64,000 nt of DNA from Paludibaculum sp. (GTDB lineage Bacteria; Acidobacteriota; Terriglobia; Bryobacterales; Bryobacteraceae). A model generated the notes under the pieces. It saw only the letters and a program-made list of their open reading frames with translations. It did no database searches and had not been told where the DNA came from. Position 1 is the stretch's first letter. Each line of letters starts with the position of its first letter. A program made the translations under genes and the position numbers. Of the stretch, positions 34,411 to 43,681 are shown piece after piece. The DNA lies in assembly GCA_029973955.1 (NCBI GenBank), contig JARKQJ010000217.1:1-64000 (forward strand). The letters run 5' to 3'.

Positions 34411-36057
34411 ATGTCTCGCTCCACGAAGAACTACCCATCTCCCAACTCCGGCAAACTGATCGTCCTCGCCGCCTCCACCTCGGAATCCAGCGAGTACCAG
34501 CAGAGCACCTGGCGGCAAATGCTCCTGGCCACGCTCCCCCAGCAATACGCGCGCATCATGGGCACAGACTGGTCGTGCAATGTCGAAACCAACCCCGACG
34601 GCAGCGCCAAATACGTGCCCAACGGCCTCCGCGTGGTGGAGAGCCTTCTCCAGCGCATCTACCCTGCCGAACAGATCGTGGTCTGCCATCCGGACCAGCT
34701 CCACCTGTTTGTCGGTCCCAGCACACGGGTGGTGGGCATTCACGCTCACAACCCGCTCGGCATCACTTTTGCCACGGACATCTACGCCAGCTTTTATGGC
34801 CGCAAGGCAGAGCCCGTCAACGCCTACGAGTTCCGCCGCCTCATCGAACACCCCGCCATCGCCGCTCACCGCCACCACCTCAAGCTGATCGTCGGTGGCC
34901 CGGGCGCCTGGCAGATCGAACACAAAGGCCTGCGGTCTCATTGGCAGATCGACACCATTGTCAACGGCGAAGCCGAGGAGGTGATCGAACCCCTCTTCCA
35001 CGCCGCCGTCCGCGGGGAGGCGCTGCCGGCGCGCGTGGAATGCTCCAGCCCCCCGCTCAGCGCAATCCCCATCGCCGGCAACCGCTCCACCTTCGGCGTC
35101 GTCGAAATCACGCGCGGCTGCGGCCGCGGCTGCCAGTTCTGCTCGGTGGCGCTTCGTGACGGAAAGAGCCTGCCCCTACCCCATATCCTCGAAAATGTCC
35201 GCAGGCAGGCGGAACAGGGCGCGGACACCATCATGCTCACCACCGAGGATCTCTTCCTCTACGAACAGGGCAAACGCTTCGCCACTAATCTGCCCGCTCT
35301 CAAACGTCTCTTCTCCGAAGTCGCCGCGGTCCCAGGCATCAAGCACGTCATGCTCACTCACGGCACAATGGCTCCCGTGGTCGTCCAACCCGAGATCGTC
35401 GATGAGCTTCATCTCGCCGTCGATCTCAGCCTCAACCGCCATCCCGATTCCACGCATCCCAAGCATCGCTACGCCATGATGTTCGTCGGGCTGGAGACCG
35501 GCTCGCCCCGGCTCTTCGAGAAGTTCATGAAGGGCAAGAGCTACCCCTTCCCCCCGAATCAGTGGCCCGGCGTTGTCGTCAAAGGCATCGAGATCATGAA
35601 TCGTGCCAACTGGTTCCCCATGTGCACGTTCATCGTCGGCCTGCCCGGCGAGACCCGCGAAGACACCAAACAGTCGCTGGATCTGCTCTACGCCCTCCGC
35701 GACGCAAAGTGGTGCGTGATCCCCACCCTCTTCGTGCCCTTGGATGAGACGCGCCTGGCGACCTCGGAAGGCGCCCAGTTGGCCCGCCTCACGGATCTCC
35801 AATGGGAGTTCTTCTTCACCTGCTGGCGCTACAACATCGACTTCTTCCGCCGCGAGAAGTCGGTCCAGTGGAAGTTCAATGCGGGCATCCCGCTCTACTA
35901 CTACTCCATGGGCCGCCGCCTCTTTGGATCCGGCATCAAGTACCCGCTCTTCCGCCTCGCGCACTTCCCGGAGCGCTACCTCCGCCGCCACCTCTACCTC
36001 GACTTCTCCCGGCGCAACGTGCCGCGCCCGGAGCCCTGCATCGAACCCGTCAGTTGA
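34411..36057 (+). CDS. Radical SAM protein with B12-binding-like N-terminus
   Basis: A 548-residue protein. The N-terminal about 200 residues look like a Rossmann-type B12-binding domain (VVGIHAHNPLGITF, LKLIVGGPGAWQ, IDTIVNGEAEE), though without a clear DxHxxG. The radical SAM cluster is C237-x3-C241-x2-C244 in TRGCGRGCQFCSV. The TIM-barrel part includes GADTIMLTTEDLFLYE and VGLETGSPRLF, and FIVGLPGETREDT closes the core. A C-terminal about 100-residue aromatic/basic extension follows. The closest general class is B12-binding radical SAM proteins. No substrate or peptide partner is visible nearby. Confidence 0.85.
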   Translation: MSRSTKNYPSPNSGKLIVLAASTSESSEYQQSTWRQMLLATLPQQYARIMGTDWSCNVETNPDGSAKYVPNGLRVVESLLQRIYPAEQIVVCHPDQLHLFVGPSTRVVGIHAHNPLGITFATDIYASFYGRKAEPVNAYEFRRLIEHPAIAAHRHHLKLIVGGPGAWQIEHKGLRSHWQIDTIVNGEAEEVIEPLFHAAVRGEALPARVECSSPPLSAIPIAGNRSTFGVVEITRGCGRGCQFCSVALRDGKSLPLPHILENVRRQAEQGADTIMLTTEDLFLYEQGKRFATNLPALKRLFSEVAAVPGIKHVMLTHGTMAPVVVQPEIVDELHLAVDLSLNRHPDSTHPKHRYAMMFVGLETGSPRLFEKFMKGKSYPFPPNQWPGVVVKGIEIMNRANWFPMCTFIVGLPGETREDTKQSLDLLYALRDAKWCVIPTLFVPLDETRLATSEGAQLARLTDLQWEFFFTCWRYNIDFFRREKSVQWKFNAGIPLYYYSMGRRLFGSGIKYPLFRLAHFPERYLRRHLYLDFSRRNVPRPEPCIEPVS

Positions 36058-36109
36058 CGCCCGCGCTCGCGTTCAATAGCTTGGAGATGCTCCAACGAAA
36101 GGGATCTCC

Positions 36110-37489
36110 ATGTCGTCCGCACGCAGACTCTCCCGCCGTTCCCTGCTCGCCTCTACACCCGCACTGGCCGGCCTCTTCCAGATGGCAGGCTCTCCCGCCT
36201 CGGCCCACGCGCTGCAGCGCGGGCCCAATCCCAACTCCACACCCAGCACACTGAAGATCACGGACATCCGCTCCGTCCTGGTCGCCTCCAACTACGACTA
36301 CCCCATCATCCGTATCGACACCAATCAGGGCGTCTACGGACTGGGCGAAGTCCGCGACGCCGGCCGCGAAGGCACCGCCCTCGTCCTCAAGCCCCACCTG
36401 ATCGGCAGGAATCCGCTCTCCATCGAGCCGATCCTCGACTCCATCCGCAACTTCGCTTCCCAACAGCGCCTCGGCGGAGGCTACTCCGCCGTGGACATGG
36501 CCTTGCACGACATCGCCGGCAAGGTCTACGGCGTCCCCGCCTGGCGCCTCATCGGCTCCAAGTACCGCGACCGCATCCGCTGCTATTGCGATACCGATCA
36601 GAGCAAGGATCCCAAGGTCTTCGCCGAACGCCTCAAGAAGCGCAAGGCCATGGGCTACACGTTCTTCAAAATGGACCTCGGCACCAGCCTTGTCGCCGCT
36701 CGTCCCGGCGCCATCAATAGCCGCAACACCGCGACCGAAAAGGGCCTCGCCTACCTCTGCGAGTACATCCAGGCGATTCGCGACGAAGTAGGCTGGGATG
36801 CACCGCTCGCCACGGATCACTTCGGGCCGCTCACCGTCAACGACTCCATCCGCTACGCCCGTGCCTTCGAGAGATACGATCTGGCCTGGGCCGAGGACAT
36901 GATCCAAGTGGGCCATCTCGGACCCGGCGGCGACGCGCCCAGGAACTGGCGCGCCTACCGCGAGCTTTCAGAAGCTACCGTCACGCCCATCGCCACCGGC
37001 GAATCCCTGTTCGGCCTGGAGGAAGGCTTCAAAGATCTCATCGACAACCGCGCAGTCGACATCATCCACCCCGATCCCCTCACCTCCGGCGCCATCCGCG
37101 AGACGAAACGCATCGCCGACTACGCCGCCATGCACGGCGTCCAAACCGCGATCCACTTCGCCGGTTCCCCTGTCGGCTGCCTCGCCAGCGTTCACATGGC
37201 CGCCACCATCAAAGACCTGCTCGCCATGGAAAACCACGCCGTCGATATCCCCTGGTGGAGCGACCTGGTCACCGGCCCCGCCAAGCCCATTGTCCAGCAG
37301 GGGCACATCATCGTCCCCGATACCCCCGGCCTCGGCCTGGAACTCAATGAGGCGGTGGTCAGGGAACACATCCGCAAAGGCGGCTACTTCGAACCGACAC
37401 CCCAGTACGACGACTACATTCTGAACCGCTTCCGGCTGGGCGGCCCTTACCCGCACATCGACGAGAACGGCACGCTCGTCAACAAGTAG
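36110..37489 (+). CDS. Tat-exported mandelate racemase / muconate lactonizing enzyme-like protein
   Basis: A 459-residue enolase-superfamily protein. The N-terminus SARRLSRRSLLASTPALAG is a twin-arginine signal. The capping domain spans about 45-160 and the barrel follows. Probable acid/base and metal residues are in FFKMDLG, ATDHFGP, WAEDM, ATGES and AIHFAGSP. The substrate is probably a sugar acid or related carboxylate, but this cannot be fixed by eye. AAAGGGATCTCC precedes the ATG. Confidence 0.88.
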   Translation: MSSARRLSRRSLLASTPALAGLFQMAGSPASAHALQRGPNPNSTPSTLKITDIRSVLVASNYDYPIIRIDTNQGVYGLGEVRDAGREGTALVLKPHLIGRNPLSIEPILDSIRNFASQQRLGGGYSAVDMALHDIAGKVYGVPAWRLIGSKYRDRIRCYCDTDQSKDPKVFAERLKKRKAMGYTFFKMDLGTSLVAARPGAINSRNTATEKGLAYLCEYIQAIRDEVGWDAPLATDHFGPLTVNDSIRYARAFERYDLAWAEDMIQVGHLGPGGDAPRNWRAYRELSEATVTPIATGESLFGLEEGFKDLIDNRAVDIIHPDPLTSGAIRETKRIADYAAMHGVQTAIHFAGSPVGCLASVHMAATIKDLLAMENHAVDIPWWSDLVTGPAKPIVQQGHIIVPDTPGLGLELNEAVVREHIRKGGYFEPTPQYDDYILNRFRLGGPYPHIDENGTLVNK

Positions 37490-37559
37490 CAGCGGCCGGC
37501 CGTGCCCGATTTCGGACGCTCACACCCCAAATCCGGACAGAGCCGCGCCGGCATCTGCC

Positions 37560-38468
37560 ATGAATTCATCCACTTCCCTCTGGCACACCGGGTGCCCCCG
37601 CAGTGGCATGACTTCGGAAATACTCTCCGTCACCTCCCGCCGCCGCTTCCTCCATGGCGCGGCTGCTGCTTCGCCGTTAGCCGCTGCCCCGGCGCCCTCT
37701 GCCGGCAACGCCACTCTTGATGTCATCCAGAACCTACGCTCCATCCACGGCAATTTCTCGCCGCGCCGCGTCCCCGACGAGCACGTGGAGAGCATTCTGG
37801 ACGCCGCCGTGCGTGCCGCCAATGCCTCCAACATGCAGTCATACTCCATCCTCGTCAGCCGGGACCCCGCCAGGGTCAAAGCCGTCACAACTTATTCGGC
37901 CACCTGCATGCTCCTCTTCTGCGCCGACTATAATCGCCTCCTCGACGTCGCCGCCCACCTCGGCCACCCCTTCTACGCCGACAACCTTGAAGCCTTCGTC
38001 ACCGCCAGCACCAACGCCGTGCTCGCCGCCCAAACCGCCGTCATCGCCGCCAAGTCCATGGGCATCGACTCGCTGCTGACTAACGGCATCCACCGCGGCG
38101 ACATCCAGCGCCTCTGGTCTCTCCTCAACCTGCCCCAGCAGTCCTGCTTCCCCGTCATCGCCTTGCTCCTGGGCTACCCATCCACCGAACCTTCGCACCG
38201 CACGGGACGCCTGCGCGGTCCGGGCGTGGTTCACCGCGAATCCTACCAGCGCGCCACCAAACCGGAACTCGAAGCCATCGTGCGCCAGCACGACGATCCC
38301 GCCGCCCACCTCGCCCTGAACGACGTTTGGCGCGAGAAGAAATACCCGCACTACCTCGATTGGTTCTACAAGGATTGGGTCACCGGCCGCCGCCCAACCG
38401 CCGCCGAGGGCCAGATCGCGCGCCGCCTCCGCGCCAGCGGCTTCCTCGACCCCGCCACCCAGCCATGA
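37560..38468 (+). CDS. Nitroreductase-family protein with Tat-like signal
   Basis: A protein of up to 302 residues. VTSRRRFLHGAAAASPLAAAPA is a twin-arginine signal, so the real start may be MTSEILSV at 37608. The domain begins TLDVIQNLRSIHGNFSPRRVPDE with VESILDAAVRAANASNMQSYSILV, the standard FMN-binding opening of nitroreductases. The C-terminal part has ESYQRATKPELEAIV and KYPHYLDWF. It would use FMN and NAD(P)H. The substrate is unknown. Confidence 0.85.
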   Translation: MNSSTSLWHTGCPRSGMTSEILSVTSRRRFLHGAAAASPLAAAPAPSAGNATLDVIQNLRSIHGNFSPRRVPDEHVESILDAAVRAANASNMQSYSILVSRDPARVKAVTTYSATCMLLFCADYNRLLDVAAHLGHPFYADNLEAFVTASTNAVLAAQTAVIAAKSMGIDSLLTNGIHRGDIQRLWSLLNLPQQSCFPVIALLLGYPSTEPSHRTGRLRGPGVVHRESYQRATKPELEAIVRQHDDPAAHLALNDVWREKKYPHYLDWFYKDWVTGRRPTAAEGQIARRLRASGFLDPATQP

Positions 38469-38535
38469 GTCGCGCTGGTGCTGTACGGCCGCCTCGGGCG
38501 TCGAGGGAACCGCGCCAGTCCCGCGCAGTTCTTTG

Positions 38536-38589
38536 AGCAGGTGCGGGTCCACCAGCGGGCAGCTTTGCGCAGGTGCGGGTCCACCTGCG
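38536..38589. repeat. Direct repeat with hairpin between convergent genes
   Basis: GCAGGTGCGGGTCCACC occurs twice, at about 38537-38553 and 38569-38585. The second copy is part of a perfect 8-bp hairpin CGCAGGTG/CACCTGCG (38568-38589) with a 6-nt loop. There is no U tract. It may serve as a terminator for the converging nitroreductase and barrel genes. Confidence 0.5.
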
Positions 38590-38610
38590 TAACGGGGCCC
38601 GTGATCGCTT

Positions 38611-39390
38611 CTACTTCGTGAACGACTTGGTCAATGAGAACTGCCAGTAGGTGTTGTCCCGGATCCCCGGCTGCAGGCCCCACTGCTTCCGGTAGCCGCC
38701 GTCCAGCGTGAACTCCTTGAACGACAGCGCCACCATCGTCTGGTAGCGGAACACCCGGTTGCCGTTCGTCCCGTAAAAGTTCCAACTGTATGTGTGAGCC
38801 GGCCCGTGCCGGAACGTCACCTTCACCCAGTCGCGCTTGAACAGCGGATGCTCCATCCAGCCCTGCGTGTGCAGCAGACTGCCCGTCGGCAGCGGACTCT
38901 TCAGCAGCGTCCAACTGTCGCTCGTCACCACCACCGGCACCTTGCCAGCCTTAGTGTTAAACACCAGATTGCCCGGAATCAGCCAGTCGTTCGTGCCTGT
39001 CTTGACGCTCGGAAACCGCCAGTATTGCACGCCCGAGCCCAACGCCAGCGCATGCACGCCCTTCCGCCAGACCGGCAGCTTGTAGCCCAGGCCCGCCTGG
39101 TAGTCGTTGGAGTGGCTCGGCGTGTCGAATGTATCCCACCCATAGATGAACAGGGTGTCTCCCGCACGGAAGGCATTCGTCAAGCCCGTCGTCACCTTGC
39201 TCTGCCACGCCGGACCGTCGCCGAAAGTCCCGCCCAGCGTCAGTTGAAATGTCTCCGCCATGCCCGTCTGCACGGAGGTGACCCAGCGCCTCGCCGGCCT
39301 GCTAGAGAGCATCGTCTCTCTCGTCACAGACTGCCCGGAGAGCATCCAGGGGAAAACTACGATCCAGGGGAAGTATCTGCTTGGGCTCAA
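38611..39390 (-). CDS. Secreted protein, probable outer-membrane barrel
   Basis: A 259-residue protein with a hydrophobic N-terminus (YFPWIVVFPWMLSGQ). It has many alternating aromatic strands, for example DTLFIYGWDTFDTPSH, GSGVQYWRFPSV and KEFTLDGGYRKQWG, and a C-terminal TYWQFSLTKSFTK. This pattern suggests a beta-barrel, although the last residue is Lys. No family is recognised. It is convergent with the nitroreductase gene. Confidence 0.6.
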   Translation of the reverse strand: MSPSRYFPWIVVFPWMLSGQSVTRETMLSSRPARRWVTSVQTGMAETFQLTLGGTFGDGPAWQSKVTTGLTNAFRAGDTLFIYGWDTFDTPSHSNDYQAGLGYKLPVWRKGVHALALGSGVQYWRFPSVKTGTNDWLIPGNLVFNTKAGKVPVVVTSDSWTLLKSPLPTGSLLHTQGWMEHPLFKRDWVKVTFRHGPAHTYSWNFYGTNGNRVFRYQTMVALSFKEFTLDGGYRKQWGLQPGIRDNTYWQFSLTKSFTK

Positions 39391-39472
39391 ATTGATAATT
39401 TAACATAGATTCAGGCCGTTTTGACTGAATCTGTCCCGTGAGCCCCCCAATGCGGAGGACTCCTCAGCGTTG

Positions 39473-40165
39473 CTACTCTGCCAGGTGAAAGGTGGCCACG
39501 TAGGCGTTCCGTTTGTACGGCAACGACCAATACACCCGCAAATCTCCCGTCGGTGACCCGCTGAAGCGATTCTCCAGCGTATAGGCCGACATCGCATGGT
39601 CCGTCTGCGCCAGCGGCGGATAGAAGTTCTCCTCGTGGCCGCAGACCTTGTCCTGCTCTTCAATCGCCCGCGTCCGGATCGACGCCAGCGTCCCGGCGCT
39701 CAGGCTGACCTTCGCCTCGTGGATGCTCTCCCCATCAATGGAAAACTGGATGGGCAGCGCCTCCACTCGCACAATGTTGTCCAGCAGATCCCCCGTCATG
39801 CGCCGCGCAAACTCCCTCAGCGCCTGCCGCTGCTCGTAATTCGCCTTTTCATCCACGATCAGCAGCGACTTCACCGGGAACGATCCGCCGGTCAAATCGC
39901 CCAACGTCGATGCCGCGTGCACCGCCGCCGCCACTTTCAGGCCGCCCAGTTCGACGCCCTTCCAGTTGCCGCGCTTGATCTCCCAACCAAACACCGCCAA
40001 ATTTCCCACCAGTTGTACCTCGCTGTTGATGAAGCACGAACCGGCGTTGACGTCTGCCGAGCGCGCCTCCACATAGTTGCCTTCCACTGCCACCGACGGG
40101 CTCGCGGCCATTGCCAAGGCCGCAAATCCCAAAATCGACACGGCGATCCTGCTCGTTCTCTTCAT
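39473..40165 (-). CDS. DUF1326-family secreted protein
   Basis: A 230-residue protein starting MKRTSRIAVSILGFAALAMA, a clear signal peptide. The mature N-terminus VEGNYVEARSADVNAGSCFI and the following QLVGNLAVFGWEIKRGNW match the DUF1326 pattern as recalled. CGHEENFYPPLA near residue 175 supplies a further Cys/His. Function is unknown. The frame continues upstream to 40225 without family-like residues. Confidence 0.82.
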   Translation of the reverse strand: MKRTSRIAVSILGFAALAMAASPSVAVEGNYVEARSADVNAGSCFINSEVQLVGNLAVFGWEIKRGNWKGVELGGLKVAAAVHAASTLGDLTGGSFPVKSLLIVDEKANYEQRQALREFARRMTGDLLDNIVRVEALPIQFSIDGESIHEAKVSLSAGTLASIRTRAIEEQDKVCGHEENFYPPLAQTDHAMSAYTLENRFSGSPTGDLRVYWSLPYKRNAYVATFHLAE

Positions 40166-40260
40166 CGCTTGAATCTCCCAGTCTGCCCGGCCCCGCCTCA
40201 GCGGCGCCGTCTCTGTTTGATTCAATCATCGATCGTCAGGATTCACCCCGGCGCCCTGTC

Positions 40261-40668
40261 CTACGCTGCCCGTTTCCTCGCCATATATTCGCCAAATCGA
40301 TTGTCCGTCTCCAGAATGTGCTTCGCCAGCCAATCCTTCAGAAACGGCATCAGCCGCATGGTGACGGTGCTCTTGCCAGCCATCACTTCCTCGCTGAATT
40401 CGCCCACCTTCGCCACCATCGCCTGGTGCTTCAGACGATGCGAAGCCAGTTCAGGAAACCCAGCCGCAGCCATCAGCCGCTCCTCCGTTTCGAAGTGATA
40501 CTTCGTATAACTCACCAGATCCTGCATCACGCAAACGACGTCGGGCGACTTGCCCCCCATCTGCATCGCATGGTGCAACCGGTTCAGGACCTGCACCAGG
40601 TGCTGGTGCTGCCGGTCCACCTCCTCTACACCGATCAGGAGAGAATCGTTCCATTCAATGAGTGCCAC
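40261..40668 (-). CDS. Bacteriohemerythrin
   Basis: A 135-residue O2-binding protein starting MALIEWNDSLLIGVEEVD from GTG, with AGGAG 6 nt upstream. The di-iron ligands are all present: His21, H58-x3-E62, H77-x3-H81 and H117-x4-D122. The longer frame to 40761 would overlap the preceding phosphoesterase gene and is not used. It lies 20 bp after that gene, so co-transcription is likely. Confidence 0.93.
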   Translation of the reverse strand: MALIEWNDSLLIGVEEVDRQHQHLVQVLNRLHHAMQMGGKSPDVVCVMQDLVSYTKYHFETEERLMAAAGFPELASHRLKHQAMVAKVGEFSEEVMAGKSTVTMRLMPFLKDWLAKHILETDNRFGEYMARKRAA

Positions 40669-40688
40669 TAAGTACTCCTCACTTCGCC

Positions 40689-43235
40689 TTATCGGCGTCG
40701 CGTGGTGTTCTTTGAGCTCAATGTGGGAAAAGGTGCGTCGTACCCCTTCGCGTCCCACCACAGAATGCGGTTCAGCAGGTCACTGGGAATATCGTCCACG
40801 TCCGACCAGTTCATCCGCGCCGACTCGGCCGCCGCCCATCGCTGCCGTCCGTTCAGCGCCCTCAGCGGCGGGTTCATCTCGTCCAGCCTCCGTTTTGCCG
40901 GAATGCAGTCATACGGCTTCGCATCCGCTTCCGCCGTAAACACACTCGTCATCGGCCGCGCGTTCTTCAGCCACGGCGTCCGCGCCGGAATCCGGAAGAT
41001 CTCCTGAATCGTCCGGATCATGGAAAGCTGGTTGTAGTTGTTCGAATCCACCGCTCCCCGGCGCACGTGCGGACCCACCATCAGCGCCACCGTGCGGTGG
41101 CCGTCCACGTGGTCCAGCCCATCCTGCGCATCGTCCTCCACGATGAGAATCAGGCTCTTGCTCCAGAACCGGCTCTTCGAAATCCCCTCGACAATCCGGC
41201 CCACCGCCAGATCGTTGTCCGCCACCATCGCCTTCGGCGTGGGCGATCCCGGGCGCGTCCCGTTCGTGTGGTCCGCGGTGAGCGTCAGAATGTTGATGTT
41301 CGCCAGCTTCCCGCTCTTCTCCGATTCACCCAGTTCGCGCAGAAACTCCGACGCCCGGATCTGATCCGTAATCACCGTATCGTCCTGCGGATAGCGCGTG
41401 CTCATCAGCGGCTTCAGCGCCGGCAGTCCCGCCGCGCTGCAGCCCACCTGGTCCATCCACTTGCCTTCCTGGTACAGGCGCCAGTACTCTGTCCAGCTCT
41501 TGAGGGACCGCTCGTTGATATCCTCGGCACTGTCCTTCTCCGGATTCCACTTGCCCGGCAGGCAGAACTCGCCAAAGATCCGCACCGTCACCGAAGGCGG
41601 CGCGCCCTGCCAGAAGAAACCCGCCGGCGATACCGTCAAGGCATCGCTCATGTCCCAGGCATAGCCGCGCGGCGAAGCGGCAAACGCCCGCTGCGTGTAG
41701 TCGCTGACGAAGGCCATCATCAGCCACTGATGGCCGTCGAAGCTGATCGAACTCGTCGTGTAGAAATTGTCCAGCAGCACATAGCGATCCGCCAGCGCCT
41801 GGTGGTTCGGCGTCACGTCGCCGCCGTAGATGGCCAGCTTCGGCTCGCCGTTGCCCTTGCCCATCGCGCCAAAGACCTGATCGTAGGTACGGTTCTCCTT
41901 GATGATCAGGAACGTGTGCTCGATGCCCAGCGCGCGCAGGTTCTCTACCCCGCCGGCTTTCGCCATGCGCGGCGCGTTGGACGCCTTCGCCTCACGCAGG
42001 CCCGCCGAAAGCGCCGCCGCATCCGGCGCCGGCATCCTCTCGATCATTCCTTCGTAAGCTCTCGAATTGAACGTCCCATCCCCCTTATCCGTGCTGCCCA
42101 CGCCCTTGATGCTCACCACGCGCAGCGTGCCCTCTCCGTCCACGGCGATGCCGGAGGGGAACCAGCCCGTCGGCAGCGCGCCTGCCAGCTTCCCGCCCCG
42201 CACTACCGCCACCGCGTTCATTCCGCCCAGCAGCACGTACAGAGAATCGCCCTTCGGCGACCACGCCGTATGCGCCGGAATGCTGCCCACCGTGCCCGCC
42301 GGCCACGCCGCCAGCTTCACTTCCTTCGTCTTCAGCGACGCCGCGTCGATCAGCGTCACGCTGTCGGAGTGCGCGTTCGCTACCGCCACCGTCTTCCCGT
42401 CCGGACTCACTCGCAACCCGGCCGGCGAGAGCCCCGTCGCAACCTCAACCGCCGCAAACGTCTTCACATCGACGGCCGTCACTGTCCCGCTCACCGAGGA
42501 ACCGGTCACCGGGTCCGAGGCGATCCGCCCGCCGCTCGTCGGCGCCGCCGTCTGGCCCTCCTGCCATCTCCGGCCCCCTCGGTTTGAAACGAAAACCTTG
42601 CCTGCCGTTTCAGACACATCCACGGAGAACGGCGCCACCCCCGTCTCCACTTCCTTCACCACTTCCCGCTTCGCGGCGTCGATCACCGCCAGCGTGTTGT
42701 TCCGGCTGAACGCCACAAACGCCCTCGCCCCGTCCTTCGAAAACGCGATCCCCACCGGCACCGGATGCGGCTTCAGCGCCATCCGCTCCTCCTTCACAAC
42801 GCGTCCGCGCGCATCGAGCGTCGCAATCAGGATCCCGTCCGGTCCGTTTCTCAGGGCCTCGCTGGCCCACAGCTCGCGCGTCCCCGGCCGGAACGCGACG
42901 CCTGCGTACGAGGTCGATTTCGACTTCGCTTCTCCCACCAACGCGCCCGTCGCCGCCTCATAGATCTCCACCCCGCGCCAGTTCAACACCGCCATCAGCT
43001 CCCCTGCCCCGTCCAGGCACACATCCACCGGCCGGCCCTTCATCAGCACCGGCGTCCCCCACGGCTTCAGCAACTGGTTCGAGGGCAACAGCCAGACTCC
43101 CCCCGGCTGTTTCCCCAACCTCGCCGTCGAACTCAGCACCTGCCACAACCCGGCCTGCTCTCCTCCCAACACCCCCGCCGCCAAAACGGCCAAGAGGCAC
43201 ACTCCGGCCTTCGTCCATCTGCGATTGAAGCTCAT
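40689..43235 (-). CDS. YncE-type beta-propeller fused to a phosphoesterase
   Basis: An 848-residue protein with a signal peptide (GVCLLAVLAAGVLGGEQAG). Residues about 40-410 form a YVTN/YncE-like propeller with repeats such as VSPDGKTVAVANAHSDSVTLIDA. The C-terminal half is an alkaline-phosphatase-superfamily phosphoesterase beginning FLIIKENRTYDQVFG, with DNFYTTSSISFDGHQW and VEDDAQDGLDHVDGHRT as metal-site segments. It probably acts in the periplasm on a phosphoester. The reading frame starts right at the end of the upstream nucleotidyltransferase gene (shared base 43235). Confidence 0.9.
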   Translation of the reverse strand: MSFNRRWTKAGVCLLAVLAAGVLGGEQAGLWQVLSSTARLGKQPGGVWLLPSNQLLKPWGTPVLMKGRPVDVCLDGAGELMAVLNWRGVEIYEAATGALVGEAKSKSTSYAGVAFRPGTRELWASEALRNGPDGILIATLDARGRVVKEERMALKPHPVPVGIAFSKDGARAFVAFSRNNTLAVIDAAKREVVKEVETGVAPFSVDVSETAGKVFVSNRGGRRWQEGQTAAPTSGGRIASDPVTGSSVSGTVTAVDVKTFAAVEVATGLSPAGLRVSPDGKTVAVANAHSDSVTLIDAASLKTKEVKLAAWPAGTVGSIPAHTAWSPKGDSLYVLLGGMNAVAVVRGGKLAGALPTGWFPSGIAVDGEGTLRVVSIKGVGSTDKGDGTFNSRAYEGMIERMPAPDAAALSAGLREAKASNAPRMAKAGGVENLRALGIEHTFLIIKENRTYDQVFGAMGKGNGEPKLAIYGGDVTPNHQALADRYVLLDNFYTTSSISFDGHQWLMMAFVSDYTQRAFAASPRGYAWDMSDALTVSPAGFFWQGAPPSVTVRIFGEFCLPGKWNPEKDSAEDINERSLKSWTEYWRLYQEGKWMDQVGCSAAGLPALKPLMSTRYPQDDTVITDQIRASEFLRELGESEKSGKLANINILTLTADHTNGTRPGSPTPKAMVADNDLAVGRIVEGISKSRFWSKSLILIVEDDAQDGLDHVDGHRTVALMVGPHVRRGAVDSNNYNQLSMIRTIQEIFRIPARTPWLKNARPMTSVFTAEADAKPYDCIPAKRRLDEMNPPLRALNGRQRWAAAESARMNWSDVDDIPSDLLNRILWWDAKGYDAPFPTLSSKNTTRRR

Positions 43236-43681
43236 TATTTGCTATTTCCTTCGAGACTCTGTACGTCGATCAAATCCTGCGGCCGGCCCACCGCCCGTTT
43301 GTTCTGGATCAAGTCCTCCCGGCTCAGAAAACAAGCCAGCAGCTCCTGAATTCTTACTTCTCTTCGACGTTGCCACGCCCCCTCAAAGTCCGCCCCTTCA
43401 ATGGAAGTGAGAATGTCGATCCGCGCGGGTGGGATCCCCATCATATAAACCAGATCGGGCGTCGTGAAGTCCGCCACAGACATCCCGGCAACCGGCGCGC
43501 CAAATTTCGCCAGCGCTCGGAACACGCGCTCCGCGTTTTCGTTGGACGCTTCCACCCAGACGTCGTAGTTCTTTGTGTACCGTGGCTCTGTATACAACAT
43601 GGTGGCGTAGCCGCCGACCACAAGGTACCTAACTCCGGCCTCGTTGAATATGCACAACAGTTCTTTGAAGTCGGAGTTCAC
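43235..43681 (-). CDS. Nucleotidyltransferase-like protein (DUF6036/AbiEii-like)
   Basis: A 148-residue protein starting MNSDFKELLCIFNEAGVRY from GTG, with GGAG 8 nt upstream. VVGGYATML is the nucleotide-binding Gly pair. The metal motif that normally reads DxD (TKDxDxWV) is TKNYDVWV here, so the first Asp is Asn. The C-terminal REDLIQNKRAVGRPQDLIDVQ is typical of the family. These proteins often form the enzymatic part of toxin-antitoxin or abortive-infection pairs. The start lies inside the upstream 72-residue gene (53-bp overlap). Confidence 0.8.
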   Translation of the reverse strand: MNSDFKELLCIFNEAGVRYLVVGGYATMLYTEPRYTKNYDVWVEASNENAERVFRALAKFGAPVAGMSVADFTTPDLVYMMGIPPARIDILTSIEGADFEGAWQRRREVRIQELLACFLSREDLIQNKRAVGRPQDLIDVQSLEGNSK

